Of a DNA stretch of 64,000 nt, positions 43,013-51,949 are shown piece after piece. Origin of the DNA: Bacteroides mediterraneensis (GTDB lineage: Bacteria; Bacteroidota; Bacteroidia; Bacteroidales; Bacteroidaceae); contig NZ_LT635783.1 in NCBI RefSeq assembly GCF_900128455.1, positions 658,322 to 722,321 on the forward strand, given 5' to 3'. The notes under the pieces are model-generated. The model made no database searches. It was not told where the DNA came from and was given only the letters and a program-made list of their open reading frames with translations. Position numbers and translations under genes: made by a program. The stretch's first letter is position 1, and each line of letters starts with the position of its first letter.

Positions 43013-44830
43013 ATGAAAAACATAGCAAAGAAATACTATAAACATGTTGCTTTGGCCGTCGGTTTGGGATGGTGTTGCGCCGGTTGTGTCAATATGGATT
43101 TGGCACCGCTTAATTCTGCCAGTGAAAGCAATGTATGGTCTAGTGAAACATTGGCGGAACAGACAGTGACAGGAGTTTATAATGTATTGTATGAAGGTGC
43201 CAAGGATGGCTGGGTTGGATGGTTTGATGTCTGGTCGTCTATGATGGATCTTGACCGCAACTGGATTGGTGGACTGGACTTTTTGTTTGCTACCAATTCT
43301 TCTACGAGTGACCGTGGCAGCGAACGTTGGTGGAAAAATTATTATGGCGGCATCTTGCGTGCCAATGATGTCATTTCTAATCTGCCTTCAGTTCCAGGTA
43401 TGGACAAAGCAAAAGCTTCAAGACTGGTGTCTGAATGTCGTTTCTTGCGTTCTTGGTGGTATTATCGTTTGAATATCTTATATGGCGGTGTTCCTTATTA
43501 TACAGAAGCTATCAAGAATACGGATGAAGCTAAACTCGCTCGTTCAACACAAGATCAAATCTGGGATTATCTTATTCAGGACCTTACCAAGTGTATTGAG
43601 GACCCCAATTTGCCTGATAAATATAGTTCAAGTGATGCCAATTATGGACATATAACTAAAGGAGCGGCTTACGCTTTGCGTGGTAAGGTGTATATGTGGA
43701 AGAAGGAATGGCAGAAAGCGGCAGATGACTTTGAGGCTGTGAAGAATTGTGGCTATAGCCTTTATACAGCCGATGGGGCAAATTCGTATAAACAGCTGTT
43801 CAAGGAAGAGAATGAGAGATGCGATGAAATGATATTCTCTTTGCAATGTTCTTCAGCCAATAATGGCGCATGCGCTAACAATAAGAATGGAAACTACGGC
43901 ACACGTAGCATGCCTGATGATGGTACTGGAACAGGTATTGGTTGGACCAACTATATCATTAATCCTAATTTTGTGGATTCCTATGAAAATGCAGATGGTA
44001 GTAAATTCAACTGGGATGATTATATTCCTGGATACAATGAAATGACGGCCGAAGAACGTAGTGTTTATTTCCTGCGCGATGATGCCACTGAAGAAGAAAA
44101 GGCTGTTTATGCAGATTGGGGTGCTGATATGTCTAAATATATCACTCCGGGAAATGAGGCGCGTATCAAGGCTGCTTATGACCATCGTGATCCACGTTTG
44201 GCTATGTCTGTCATAACTCCTTACAGTACTTATTTGGGAGGACGTGCCGGAGTTCCTACAGAATATACTATGCGTGCTCCTTACCGTAATGTGATGGCTC
44301 CTACTTATGATTTGCAAACCGATGTGGCTTCGATGGTTTACTATGTTAATCGTAAGTTTGTGGGTGAAGGTATGGAAATCATGACATTCTACTCCCCGAT
44401 TGATTTGCCTCTTATTCGTTATGCTGAGGTTTTACTGAACTGGGCCGAGGCTTTGAATGAACTGGGTGACGTATCGGGAGCTGTGGAGAAAGTAAATGAA
44501 GTACGTCGTCGTGCCGGTGCACAACCGCTGAATAGCAATGCGCCTACTACCGTTACCGGACAGGAAGATATGCGCCAGCGCATTATGAATGAATGCCACT
44601 GGGAACTGGTAGGTGAAGATGTGGTTTTCTTTGATGAAATACGTTGGAGAACTTGGAAAGACTTGAAATTCTCAAAAGATAGCCAAGGCCGTACAAATGG
44701 TATGCGCCAGGTATGGGGTACACCCACCTATCAATATACCTGGGGAGGTGACAATTATTGGGTATTGCCTATCCCAGCACGTGAGATAGAGATGAATCCT
44801 AACATGGTACAGAATGAAGGATATCAATAA
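43013..44830 (+). CDS. SusD-like glycan-binding lipoprotein
   Basis: This is the surface lipoprotein that lids the SusC channel and binds glycan. It has 605 residues. The lipobox WCCAGC gives Cys25 as the lipid-bearing residue. The SusD/RagB pattern follows, with helical repeats: SECRFLRSWWYYRLNILYGGVPYY, split by sense into the TPR core, and the C-terminal LPLIRYAEVLLNWAEALNELG and NEVRRRAGAQPL blocks. The acidic/aromatic loop region 280-420 is long. It follows SusC in one operon; a hairpin lies downstream, before the GH43 gene. Confidence 0.95.
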   Translation: MKNIAKKYYKHVALAVGLGWCCAGCVNMDLAPLNSASESNVWSSETLAEQTVTGVYNVLYEGAKDGWVGWFDVWSSMMDLDRNWIGGLDFLFATNSSTSDRGSERWWKNYYGGILRANDVISNLPSVPGMDKAKASRLVSECRFLRSWWYYRLNILYGGVPYYTEAIKNTDEAKLARSTQDQIWDYLIQDLTKCIEDPNLPDKYSSSDANYGHITKGAAYALRGKVYMWKKEWQKAADDFEAVKNCGYSLYTADGANSYKQLFKEENERCDEMIFSLQCSSANNGACANNKNGNYGTRSMPDDGTGTGIGWTNYIINPNFVDSYENADGSKFNWDDYIPGYNEMTAEERSVYFLRDDATEEEKAVYADWGADMSKYITPGNEARIKAAYDHRDPRLAMSVITPYSTYLGGRAGVPTEYTMRAPYRNVMAPTYDLQTDVASMVYYVNRKFVGEGMEIMTFYSPIDLPLIRYAEVLLNWAEALNELGDVSGAVEKVNEVRRRAGAQPLNSNAPTTVTGQEDMRQRIMNECHWELVGEDVVFFDEIRWRTWKDLKFSKDSQGRTNGMRQVWGTPTYQYTWGGDNYWVLPIPAREIEMNPNMVQNEGYQ

Positions 44831-44857
44831 ATCGTTAATTAGCAATAGGTAGAGTAG

Positions 44858-44893
44858 GGGAGACTTGAATATATGATTTGTGGCAAGTCTCCC
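44858..44893 (+). terminator. Hairpin between SusD and GH43 genes
   Basis: GGGAGACTTG (44858-44867) pairs perfectly with CAAGTCTCCC (44884-44893), followed by TTTACTTTTTG. It could terminate the SusCD transcript fully or partly and so set the level of the enzyme below the importer. Confidence 0.65.
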
Positions 44894-45006
44894 TTTACTT
44901 TTTGTGAAAACAGTTAGGCGGGTTGACTTTATGTAGAGGGTGGTTATCCTTCACTGGAGGCAAATGTTCTTGAAATGGATTGATTTTATAACTTAATTTA
45001 GAAGGC

Positions 45007-45987
45007 ATGTATATCAAATTTTTTTTAGCAGGACTTTCTATGCTGGTCATAGCAAGTTGTGAGGCATCAAAGCCTGTTCAACAGCAGAAGCACGAGATAT
45101 TTTACGCAGATCCTACCATTGTTTTGGACAATGGAAAGTATTATATGACTGGAACCGGGTCGCAGACTCCTTTGGGATTTACAGTCCTGATGTCTGATAA
45201 TCTGCTGGAATGGACTACTGGCACGGCTGATTATTATCGCTTTATTCTACGCAAAGGTGAGTCGTATGGTGAAACCGGTTTTTGGGCACCACAATGGCTG
45301 AAGGAGGGTGATACGTATTATTTTGCCTATACGGCTAACGAACAGACTGCATTGGCTTGTGGCACTTCTGTAACCGGGCCTTTCATGCAAGATGAGATGA
45401 AGCCTATTGACGGATCAGAGAAAAACATAGATCCTTTTTTGTTCAAAGATGACGATGGGAAGTATTATTTGTATCATGTGCGTTTCAACCATGGTAATTA
45501 TATTTGGGTTGCCGAGTTTGATATGCTGACCGGTACGATAAAGAGTGAGACATTAAAGCAATGTCTGGATTGTACGGAACCTTGGGAACATACCGATAAT
45601 TATGTTTCTGATCCCATCATGGAAGGACCCACTGTGATTAAACTGGATGGGAAATATTATCTGTTTTATTCGGCCAATCATTATATGAACATCGATTATG
45701 CAGTGGGCTATGCCACTGCCGATTCTCCATTGGGACCTTGGAAAAAGTACGGAGGAAACCCCATTATACATCGTAGCATTATAGGGGAGAACGGTTCCGG
45801 ACACGGAGATGTCTTTTTAGGTAAAGATGGGGGCTATTATTATGTATATCATGTACATAAATCGGACTCAGAGGTCTCTCCCCGTGCTACACGTATCATT
45901 CCTTTGCATCTGAAAAAGGGTCGTGACGGCTTTTATGACATATCAGTAAAAGGCGATGAAGTCATCAAGCCCTATCAACTCTATTAA
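45007..45987 (+). CDS. GH43-family glycoside hydrolase, predicted lipoprotein
   Basis: This is a five-bladed beta-propeller glycosidase, probably acting on arabinose- or xylose-containing oligosaccharides. It has 326 residues, with a lipobox (LVIASCEA, Cys18). The three GH43 acids are visible: Asp35 in YADPTIV (base), Asp142 in NIDPFLF (pKa modulator) and Glu206 in IMEGPTVIKLDGKYYLFYS (acid). It is single-domain with no carbohydrate module. It follows the SusC/SusD pair, so it probably trims glycan that the pair imports. Arabinofuranosidase, xylosidase and arabinanase cannot be told apart here. Confidence 0.88.
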   Translation: MYIKFFLAGLSMLVIASCEASKPVQQQKHEIFYADPTIVLDNGKYYMTGTGSQTPLGFTVLMSDNLLEWTTGTADYYRFILRKGESYGETGFWAPQWLKEGDTYYFAYTANEQTALACGTSVTGPFMQDEMKPIDGSEKNIDPFLFKDDDGKYYLYHVRFNHGNYIWVAEFDMLTGTIKSETLKQCLDCTEPWEHTDNYVSDPIMEGPTVIKLDGKYYLFYSANHYMNIDYAVGYATADSPLGPWKKYGGNPIIHRSIIGENGSGHGDVFLGKDGGYYYVYHVHKSDSEVSPRATRIIPLHLKKGRDGFYDISVKGDEVIKPYQLY

Positions 45988-46029
45988 TGAATTGAGGAGC
46001 ACATCTTGTCAACCTCTCTTTTTGAAAAG

Positions 46030-46069
46030 CAGCCACCGTTTTCCTTGATGGGAAGAAAATCGGTGGCTG
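46030..46069. terminator. Bidirectional hairpin between GH43 and rsgA genes
   Basis: CAGCCACCG (46030-46038) and CGGTGGCTG (46061-46069) form a 9-bp stem with further pairing inside. The minus strand has a T-run (CTTTTC) after it. It sits between the convergent genes. Confidence 0.7.
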
Positions 46070-46084
46070 TATATTCTTGTCTGT

Positions 46085-47020
46085 TTAAAATGCTGAGCGG
46101 TATTTCCCTTCTTCCTTGTCTTCCAGTATATTCAAGTAGGAGGCATACCGCGATTCGCTGATGTAGTGGTTTTCCACGGCTTCACGTACGGCGCAACCCG
46201 GTTCATGCCGGTGGGTACAGTTCCCGTATTTGCAGTGCGCGGAAAACTCGAATATTTCCTTGAAGTAGTGTCCCACTTCCTCGTCCTTCATGTCGAAGGT
46301 ACCGAAGCCCTTGATGCCCGGGGTGTCAATGATGTAGCCGTTGCCCGCTACAGAGAACATTTCAGAGAAAGTGGTAGTGTGCATGCCTTTGTTGTGGGCT
46401 GTGGATATTTCGCCGGTCTTGACATTCTGTTCCGGCAGGATGGCATTGATTAAGGTCGATTTTCCTACGCCGGAATGGCCGGAGAACAAGGTTACTTTTC
46501 CTTGCAGGGCCTGTTTGATTTCCTCTACTCCGGTGCCTTCCAATGCGGAAATCCGGTAGCAAGGGTATCCGATGTGGGTGTACAAGTGAATCAGTCCCTC
46601 CAGATAATGCAATTCCTCTTCTGTATAGCGGTCCACTTTGTTGAATACCAGACAGACCGGCACGCGGTACGCTTCTGCCGAAGCCAGGAAACGGTCGATG
46701 AATATGGTGGAAGTTTCCGGATAGTTCACCGTGACCACCAGCATGCACTGGTCCAGATTGGCTGCGATGATGTGTGATTGTTTGGACAGGTTGGAAGAAC
46801 GGCGGATGATGTAGTTTTTCCGGTCTTCAATTTCGGTAATGAATGCGGTTCCTTCCGCATTGACATTGATTTGTACCCGGTCGCCCACGGCGATAGGGTT
46901 TGTGCTGCGTATTCCTTTCAGGCGGAAATTTCCTTTTATCTTGCATTCAATCAGCTTTCCCTCGTCGGTTTTGACCAGATACCAGCTTCCTGTATTTTTT
47001 ATGACCAGACCTTTTTCCAA
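46085..47020 (-). CDS. rsgA: Ribosome small-subunit GTPase RsgA
   Basis: RsgA is a circularly permuted GTPase that helps late maturation of the 30S subunit. The 311-residue protein has an OB-fold N-terminus ([20 protein letters not shown]). The permuted motif order follows, with [10 protein letters not shown] (G4) before [17 protein letters not shown] (G1) and [11 protein letters not shown] (G3). A C-terminal zinc knuckle has [14 protein letters not shown]. It follows frr on the same strand (gap about 77 bases) and is read toward a bidirectional hairpin. Confidence 0.97.
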   Translation of the reverse strand: MEKGLVIKNTGSWYLVKTDEGKLIECKIKGNFRLKGIRSTNPIAVGDRVQINVNAEGTAFITEIEDRKNYIIRRSSNLSKQSHIIAANLDQCMLVVTVNYPETSTIFIDRFLASAEAYRVPVCLVFNKVDRYTEEELHYLEGLIHLYTHIGYPCYRISALEGTGVEEIKQALQGKVTLFSGHSGVGKSTLINAILPEQNVKTGEISTAHNKGMHTTTFSEMFSVAGNGYIIDTPGIKGFGTFDMKDEEVGHYFKEIFEFSAHCKYGNCTHRHEPGCAVREAVENHYISESRYASYLNILEDKEEGKYRSAF

Positions 47021-47096
47021 TAGATGTAAATTTAAAAAAAGAGGAGGGAAGAAATCCTGACGGTTCCCTCTCTCCTCGTATGGGGATGAATAAAAT

Positions 47097-47657
47097 TTAT
47101 ACTGTCATGATTTCTTTGTCCTTGGCAGCCAGCATGTCGTCAATCTGCTTGATGTACTTGTCATGTACTTTCTGCAATTTGGCTTCAGAGTTTTTCTGCT
47201 CGTCTTCCGGCATACCGTCTTTTACGGCCTTTTTCAGGGCGTCGATGGCATCGCGGCGTGCGTTACGGATGCTTACTTTGGCAGTTTCTCCTTCACCTTT
47301 GCACTGTTTGCTCAGCTGTTTACGGCGTTCCTCTGTCAATGGTGGAATGCCCAGGCGGATGATTTCACCGTTGTTCTCCGGCATGATACCCAATTCAGAG
47401 TCGATAATTGCCTTTTCAATGATGCGGAACATGCTCTTGTCCCACGGCTTGATGGCAATGCTGCGTGCGTCGGGAGTAGTCACCGCGGCTACGTTGTTGA
47501 TGGGCACCATGCTTCCGTAAGAGTCTACGCGGATGCCGTCCAGCAGACGTACGTCGGCTTTTCCGGCACGGATGTGAGCCAGCGCTTCGTCCAGATACAT
47601 GATTGCCATATCCATTTTCTCTTCAGCTTCGCTGATAATTGTTTTAGAATCTGCCAT
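47097..47657 (-). CDS. frr: Ribosome recycling factor
   Basis: RRF, with EF-G, splits post-termination ribosomes. The 186-residue length and helical sequence fit, with [23 protein letters not shown] at the N-terminus in two runs, [21 protein letters not shown] as the beta domain, and [17 protein letters not shown] as the C-terminal helix start. In many bacteria frr follows pyrH; here a divergent phosphatase gene separates them. Confidence 0.98.
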   Translation of the reverse strand: MADSKTIISEAEEKMDMAIMYLDEALAHIRAGKADVRLLDGIRVDSYGSMVPINNVAAVTTPDARSIAIKPWDKSMFRIIEKAIIDSELGIMPENNGEIIRLGIPPLTEERRKQLSKQCKGEGETAKVSIRNARRDAIDALKKAVKDGMPEDEQKNSEAKLQKVHDKYIKQIDDMLAAKDKEIMTV

Positions 47658-47793
47658 ATATTTCTTACATTTATAGGTTTTATATTCTCTGATAAGTATT
47701 TATGTGAACAAAAATAAGCTATTTTTTATTCTCTTGCAATACTTCGGAACATAAGTTTGTGTCTGTCTGGCCCGAAACTTGCCGGAAACTTCT

Positions 47794-47801
47794 TATCTTT
47801 G
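47794..47801 (+). promoter_or_regulatory. -7 box for the phosphatase gene
   Basis: TATCTTTG lies 28 bases before the ATG at 47829 and downstream of an earlier in-frame start, so 47829 is the better start. Confidence 0.5.
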
Positions 47802-47828
47802 TTTGTCAACTTAAAAGCAGCACGGTTT

Positions 47829-48353
47829 ATGATTACACTTTATTTGGCCCGTCACGGACAGACGGTGGAAAACTTGAGTCGGATTTTTCAGGGGCATTTG
47901 CCCGGTACCTTGACGGAAGAGGGCAAGCAGCAGGCTGTAGAACTGGGGAAGGCCTTGCGTGAGATTCCGTTGGATGCCGTGGTGAGCAGTGATTTGCAGC
48001 GGGTGGTGGATACGGTACGGCTGGCCGTGGGCGACCGGCATCTGCCGTGGCAGCAGACGGCTTTGTTGCGGGAAATCGACTGGGGACCATGGACCGGATT
48101 GACAGTGGGCAGTGTGGACTTGAGTCATCCGCCTGCCGGGGTAGAGACCCCTCAGATGCTGTACGACCGTGCAGGAGCTTTTCTGGAGTATCTGTGGCAT
48201 CATTATGACGGCCTGCGGGTGCTGGTCGTGGCGCACGGGCAAATCAACCGCTGTCTGGAGGCCCGGATGAAAGGGGTGGCATTGGATGACCTTCGCACGA
48301 TTCCCTTGATGAAAAATGCGGAATTCCACCGTTATGAACTGGCGGGTGAGTAA
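47829..48353 (+). CDS. Histidine phosphatase family protein
   Basis: This is a cytoplasmic phosphoglycerate-mutase-like phosphatase of 174 residues. The catalytic RHG motif is in ITLYLARHGQTVENL at the N-terminus, with EIDWGPWTG in the middle and the second catalytic His in VLVVAHGQINRCLE. Its small size suggests a CobC/PhoE-like phosphatase, or an alpha-ribazole phosphatase-type enzyme, but there are no cobalamin genes nearby. It is the only plus-strand gene in this stretch, placed between pyrH and frr. Confidence 0.88.
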   Translation: MITLYLARHGQTVENLSRIFQGHLPGTLTEEGKQQAVELGKALREIPLDAVVSSDLQRVVDTVRLAVGDRHLPWQQTALLREIDWGPWTGLTVGSVDLSHPPAGVETPQMLYDRAGAFLEYLWHHYDGLRVLVVAHGQINRCLEARMKGVALDDLRTIPLMKNAEFHRYELAGE

Positions 48354-48359
48354 ATGAAA

Positions 48360-48394
48360 ACGGCAAGGAGCAGTCGCAGACCGCAGCTTGCCGT
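48360..48394. terminator. Bidirectional terminator between the phosphatase and pyrH
   Basis: ACGGCAAG (48360-48367) pairs with CTTGCCGT (48387-48394), followed by CATTTTA. It lies between convergent genes. Confidence 0.7.
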
Positions 48395-48419
48395 CATTTT
48401 ATAGAGAAGGGTTGGGATA

Positions 48420-49130
48420 TCAGTTGTGTACCAGCGTACCGATGTTTTCGCCCGACATCACCTTCTTCAGGTTACCTACGGTATCCATGTCGAATACAAT
48501 AATCGGCAGGTTGTTTTCCTTGCACATGCAGGTAGCGGTCAGGTCCATTACTTTCAGGCCGCGTGCCAGTACTTCATCGTACGTAATGTCGTCGAATTTT
48601 GTGGCTGTCGGGTCTTTTTCCGGGTCGGCTGTATAGATACCGTCTACGCGGGTACCTTTCAGCATGACGTCGGCTTCGATTTCAATGCCTCTCAGTGACG
48701 AACCGGTGTCGGTGGTAAAGAACGGATTTCCGGTACCGGCCGACATAATGACTACTTCCCCGTTTTCCATGGCCTCAATGGCTTTCCATTTGGTATAGAA
48801 TTCACCAATCGGTTCCATACGGATAGCCGTCAGTACGCGTGCCTTTACGCCGGCAGCCACCAAAGCTGAGCTTAGTCCCAAGCTGTTGATAACCGTAGCC
48901 AGCATACCCATCTGGTCACCTTTTACGCGGTCAAAGCCTTTTCCGGCTCCCGACAATCCGCGGAAAATGTTACCGCCACCGATGACGATGCCAATCTGTA
49001 CGCCCATGTCATGGATTTCCTTGATTTGCTGTGCATATTCGCCCAGCCGTTTTTCGTCAATACCGTATTTTTTTTCTCCCATCAGGCTTTCGCCGCTGAG
49101 CTTTAATAGAATGCGTTTGAATTTTGCCAT
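48420..49130 (-). CDS. pyrH: UMP kinase
   Basis: UMP kinase makes UDP from UMP in pyrimidine synthesis. I use the ATG at 49130 (236 residues, MAKFKRILLKLSG), the usual start, and not an upstream ATG, because a -7 box overlaps that longer start. Motifs include KLSGESLMG, IVIGGGNIFRG and SAGTGNPFFTTDTG of the amino-acid-kinase family, with DLTATCMCKEN near the end. A bidirectional terminator follows. Confidence 0.98.
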   Translation of the reverse strand: MAKFKRILLKLSGESLMGEKKYGIDEKRLGEYAQQIKEIHDMGVQIGIVIGGGNIFRGLSGAGKGFDRVKGDQMGMLATVINSLGLSSALVAAGVKARVLTAIRMEPIGEFYTKWKAIEAMENGEVVIMSAGTGNPFFTTDTGSSLRGIEIEADVMLKGTRVDGIYTADPEKDPTATKFDDITYDEVLARGLKVMDLTATCMCKENNLPIIVFDMDTVGNLKKVMSGENIGTLVHN

Positions 49131-49157
49131 AATCGTAGTTGTTTTATTAGTTTGTAG

Positions 49158-49165
49158 CAAAGTTA
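49158..49165 (-). promoter_or_regulatory. -7 box for pyrH
   Basis: The minus strand reads TAACTTTG, 28 bases before the ATG at 49130 and overlapping an upstream alternative start. Confidence 0.5.
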
Positions 49166-49202
49166 GTAATAATTTCGGATATCTTCCGCTTTGTGGGGAA
49201 AA

Positions 49203-50519
49203 CTATGACAGGGTATGTAAATCTGTGATTCTCTTCCGGTAAAGGATGATTCCTTGTACGATACCCCGCAGACTCAGGTAGACAATGAAAGCCATCCAGA
49301 GGGCATGGTTTCCCAATGTGTCGTGCAGACCGTAGTAAAGGAGGAAGAAACTGGCCGAGGCAATCCACATGGCACGCAGCATGAGGCGGGTGGCCGTGGC
49401 CCCGATGCAGATACCGTCGAGCAGAAAAGCCGAGAATCCAGCCAGTGGAATGGCCAGTACCCAGTAAATGTATTCTCCGGACGCGGCAATGACAGTCGCG
49501 TCGTCGGTCAACAGGCTGAGAAAACCTTTTCCTCCCAGTCCGTAGAGCAAGGTAAACAGCAGGGAGAGTGAGATGCCCCATTTGAAAAGATGTTTTACGG
49601 TTAGTGTCAGTGCCTTGTGGTTCCGGGCTCCGATGTATTTCCCGCTCAGCGCTTCTCCGGCGTAGGCAAATCCATCCATGAAATACGAAAAGAGGGTGAA
49701 CAGTTGCATGAGCAAGGCATTGACGGCCAGTACCACATCGCCGTATGCGGCTCCCGTGGAGGTGAAAAAGACGGTTACGGCAATCAGGCAGAGCGTACGG
49801 AAGAAGATGTCCCGGTTCACTTGGAAAAAACGTTTCATTTCACTCCGGTTGAACAAAGCTTTCTGGTGCAGGTACTTCCGCAGCGGACGATAGTAGGCCA
49901 GCCAGAGCAGGCAGGCCATTCCCAGTCCCGCATATTGTGCCACGAGGGTACCGAGGGCCACTCCTTCCACTTTCATGCCGAGGGAGAAGACGAAAAACAG
50001 GCTGGCGGCAATGTTGACGATGTTTTGGGTGAGGGCGATGAACATCGGGAAACGGGAGTTCTGCATGCCGATGTACCAGCCGGTAAAGCCGTAGAGTCCC
50101 AGCGTGGCCGGAGCTCCCCAGATGCAGATATGGAAATACAGCGTAGCCAGCTTTTGCACCTCTTCACTGGTGTCCATGAAGGTGAAAGCCAGACTGCGAA
50201 TCGGAAATTGGAGTATCAGCAGGGCAAGGGCCAGCAGCAGACTGATGCTCAGCGAGCGGAGCAGGATTCGGGTAGCCTCTTGCAAGTCGTGTCGGCCATA
50301 GGCCTGGGCGGTGAGTCCTCCCGTTCCCATGCGGAGGAAGCCGAAGAGCCAGTAAATCATATTGAACAGCATGCCTCCCACGGCGATGGCTCCGATGTAG
50401 GAAGCCGCTCCCAGATGGCCTACAATGCTGACGTCAATCAATCCCAGCAGGGGAACGGTGATGTTGGAAACGATGGAGGGCAGGGCAATGTGCAGAATCT
50501 GTCGGTCGGTCGTCTTCAT
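49203..50519 (-). CDS. MATE-family efflux transporter
   Basis: This is an inner-membrane exporter of 438 residues with about 12 hydrophobic segments in two halves, of the DinF-like MATE branch. The start MKTTDRQILHIALPSIVSNI is followed by IDVSIVGHLGAASYIGAIAVGG, typical of family helix 1-2 sequence. It overlaps the birA stop (ATGA), which supports this start over a longer upstream reading. Substrate is unknown; the family expels cationic drugs or oxidised compounds. Confidence 0.9.
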   Translation of the reverse strand: MKTTDRQILHIALPSIVSNITVPLLGLIDVSIVGHLGAASYIGAIAVGGMLFNMIYWLFGFLRMGTGGLTAQAYGRHDLQEATRILLRSLSISLLLALALLILQFPIRSLAFTFMDTSEEVQKLATLYFHICIWGAPATLGLYGFTGWYIGMQNSRFPMFIALTQNIVNIAASLFFVFSLGMKVEGVALGTLVAQYAGLGMACLLWLAYYRPLRKYLHQKALFNRSEMKRFFQVNRDIFFRTLCLIAVTVFFTSTGAAYGDVVLAVNALLMQLFTLFSYFMDGFAYAGEALSGKYIGARNHKALTLTVKHLFKWGISLSLLFTLLYGLGGKGFLSLLTDDATVIAASGEYIYWVLAIPLAGFSAFLLDGICIGATATRLMLRAMWIASASFFLLYYGLHDTLGNHALWMAFIVYLSLRGIVQGIILYRKRITDLHTLS

Positions 50520-51253
50520 AAGATGTATTCCACTTCCTTGAATAAATAGCCTCTTTGTTGTCCTTGCGCGTCTTCCAGTATCAGGCGTCCGCTGGGCTCG
50601 ATGTCCACGATGCATGCCTGGAACTGTCCGTTCTTGTCCTGATACGGATGCATTCCCTCCTTGCGGTAGAGGGCTTCCTTGTAACGTGTTTCCAGCAGGT
50701 CGGTCTGTCCTTCCTTCAGCCGCTGGTAATAGTAGGTAACCTTGTCCATGATTTGTGCCAGTATTTCACGGATGTCATACTGGTTGCCCGTAATCTGGCA
50801 CAAGGAGATGGGGTTGGGGGCATCGCTGTAGAAGCGTTCCTGGTTCAGATTGACCCCGGTTCCCGAGATGGAACGGCTGATATGGATGCCGGTCAGGTCG
50901 TTTTCAATCAGCGTGCCGCAAATCTTTTTGTCTTTCCAATAGATATCGTTGGGCCATTTGATGGAGATGCCTTCCGTATAGCTGGACAGCACGTCATACA
51001 GGGCCAGGGCAGTGACCTGTGACAGATAGAACTGGCGGTGTGCCTCCAGAAAGTCTGGATACAGCACAAAGCTGAAGAGCAGGTTTTTGCCTGCTTCCGA
51101 TTCCCAGCTGTTGCCACGCTGTCCGCGTCCGGCCGACTGGAAAGATGAATATACGCTGGTCAGTTCCGGACATGGTTGCACATTGCAAAGGTCCGCCAAG
51201 TAGGAATTGGTAGAAGTGGTTTCTGCCAGTACGATAGGTTCAGGATATTTCAT
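50516..51253 (-). CDS. birA: Biotin--[acetyl-CoA-carboxylase] ligase
   Basis: The enzyme attaches biotin to carboxylase carrier proteins. The 245-residue protein is the ligase domain only, with no N-terminal helix-turn-helix, so it does not repress the biotin operon like the E. coli protein. The biotin/ATP-binding stretch SAGRGQRGNSWESEAGKNLL is present near residue 41, with SIKWPNDIYWKDKKICGTLIE in two parts. It is followed without a gap by the MATE gene. Confidence 0.95.
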   Translation of the reverse strand: MKYPEPIVLAETTSTNSYLADLCNVQPCPELTSVYSSFQSAGRGQRGNSWESEAGKNLLFSFVLYPDFLEAHRQFYLSQVTALALYDVLSSYTEGISIKWPNDIYWKDKKICGTLIENDLTGIHISRSISGTGVNLNQERFYSDAPNPISLCQITGNQYDIREILAQIMDKVTYYYQRLKEGQTDLLETRYKEALYRKEGMHPYQDKNGQFQACIVDIEPSGRLILEDAQGQQRGYLFKEVEYIL

Positions 51254-51270
51254 GGGTCTTTATGCATTAA

Positions 51271-51639
51271 TTAGTTCCACACAGGAGGGAAGAAAGCCTC
51301 TTCGATGTGTTCAATCTGGAAAGGAGGCTGCATTCCCACCACGGTAATGAGGTCGAAGCGGACGGGAAGGTCGAGGGCGAATTTCCGGACATACGCATCG
51401 GCAGAAGCCACGATACTCCGTATTTTCCGGTTGTCCACCGCTTCTTCCGGATGGCCGAAACGGTTGTCCCTTCTGGTTTTCACTTCCACAATGACCAAGG
51501 TGCCGTCTTTTTGGGCCACGATGTCCAAATCCCGGTGTCCGGAATGCCAGTCCCGGTGCCTGATTTCATATCCTTTTTCAGTCAGATAAGCCACTGCGGC
51601 AGCCTCTCCTTCTTTTCCTAGCTCATTATGTAGTGCCAT
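51271..51639 (-). CDS. YraN-family (UPF0102) endonuclease-like protein
   Basis: This is a small protein of 122 residues with the restriction-endonuclease-like fold of UPF0102/YraN. The conserved motif is GHRDLDIVAQKDGTLVIVEVKTR, in which the Asp and the EVK form the expected active-site pattern; the true substrate is unknown. The start at MALHNELGKEGEAAA is chosen because a -7 box lies just upstream of it, and a longer start would lie upstream of that promoter. BirA follows on the same strand. Confidence 0.9.
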   Translation of the reverse strand: MALHNELGKEGEAAAVAYLTEKGYEIRHRDWHSGHRDLDIVAQKDGTLVIVEVKTRRDNRFGHPEEAVDNRKIRSIVASADAYVRKFALDLPVRFDLITVVGMQPPFQIEHIEEAFFPPVWN

Positions 51640-51653
51640 TTTCCGCTTTTTTG

Positions 51654-51661
51654 CAAAAATA
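51654..51661 (-). promoter_or_regulatory. -7 box for the yraN-like gene
   Basis: The minus strand reads TATTTTTG, 15 bases before the ATG at 51639, close to the divergent promoter of the next gene. Confidence 0.5.
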
Positions 51662-51695
51662 CGCATTTTTATGCTTCAATTTTAACGGAATACGC

Positions 51696-51703
51696 TAATT
51701 TTG
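51696..51703 (+). promoter_or_regulatory. -7 box for the small gene before tadA
   Basis: TAATTTTG matches TAnnTTTG, nine bases before the ATG at 51712. Confidence 0.45.
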
Positions 51704-51711
51704 CAGGACAA

Positions 51712-51945
51712 ATGGTAAATAGCGGGAAAAAAAGAAAGAAAGTACCAGTCAGCAATCCTCCCCGTCGCCAGCGGATGGTTTGCCTGATGAGCGAAGAAGA
51801 GGTGCGGATTGTGGACCGTTATCTGGAGAAATACCAGATAACCAACAAGGCACGCTGGCTTCGCGAGACGGTCTTGTCTTTTATCCATCAGAATATGGAA
51901 GATGATTATCCCACGCTTTTCAAGGAACATGACATGCGCAGATAA
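51712..51945 (+). CDS. Small basic protein, possible ribbon-helix-helix type
   Basis: I do not recognise a named family. The 77-residue protein has a Lys/Arg/Pro-rich N-terminus (SGKKRKKVPVSNPPRRQR). A strand (MVCLMSEEEVRIV) and two helices (VDRYLEKYQITNKARWLRET and VLSFIHQNMEDD) follow, the layout of ribbon-helix-helix DNA-binding proteins. It ends four bases before the tadA start and has its own -7 box, so it is probably transcribed with tadA. A DNA- or RNA-binding role is an inference from charge and layout. Confidence 0.7.
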   Translation: MVNSGKKRKKVPVSNPPRRQRMVCLMSEEEVRIVDRYLEKYQITNKARWLRETVLSFIHQNMEDDYPTLFKEHDMRR

Positions 51946-51949
51946 ACCG

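Noticed and set aside
50519..50615. Longer N-terminus of the MATE transporter.
   Set aside because: The extension is Arg-rich, overlaps the birA gene, and the family start begins at MKTTDRQ with an ATGA overlap.
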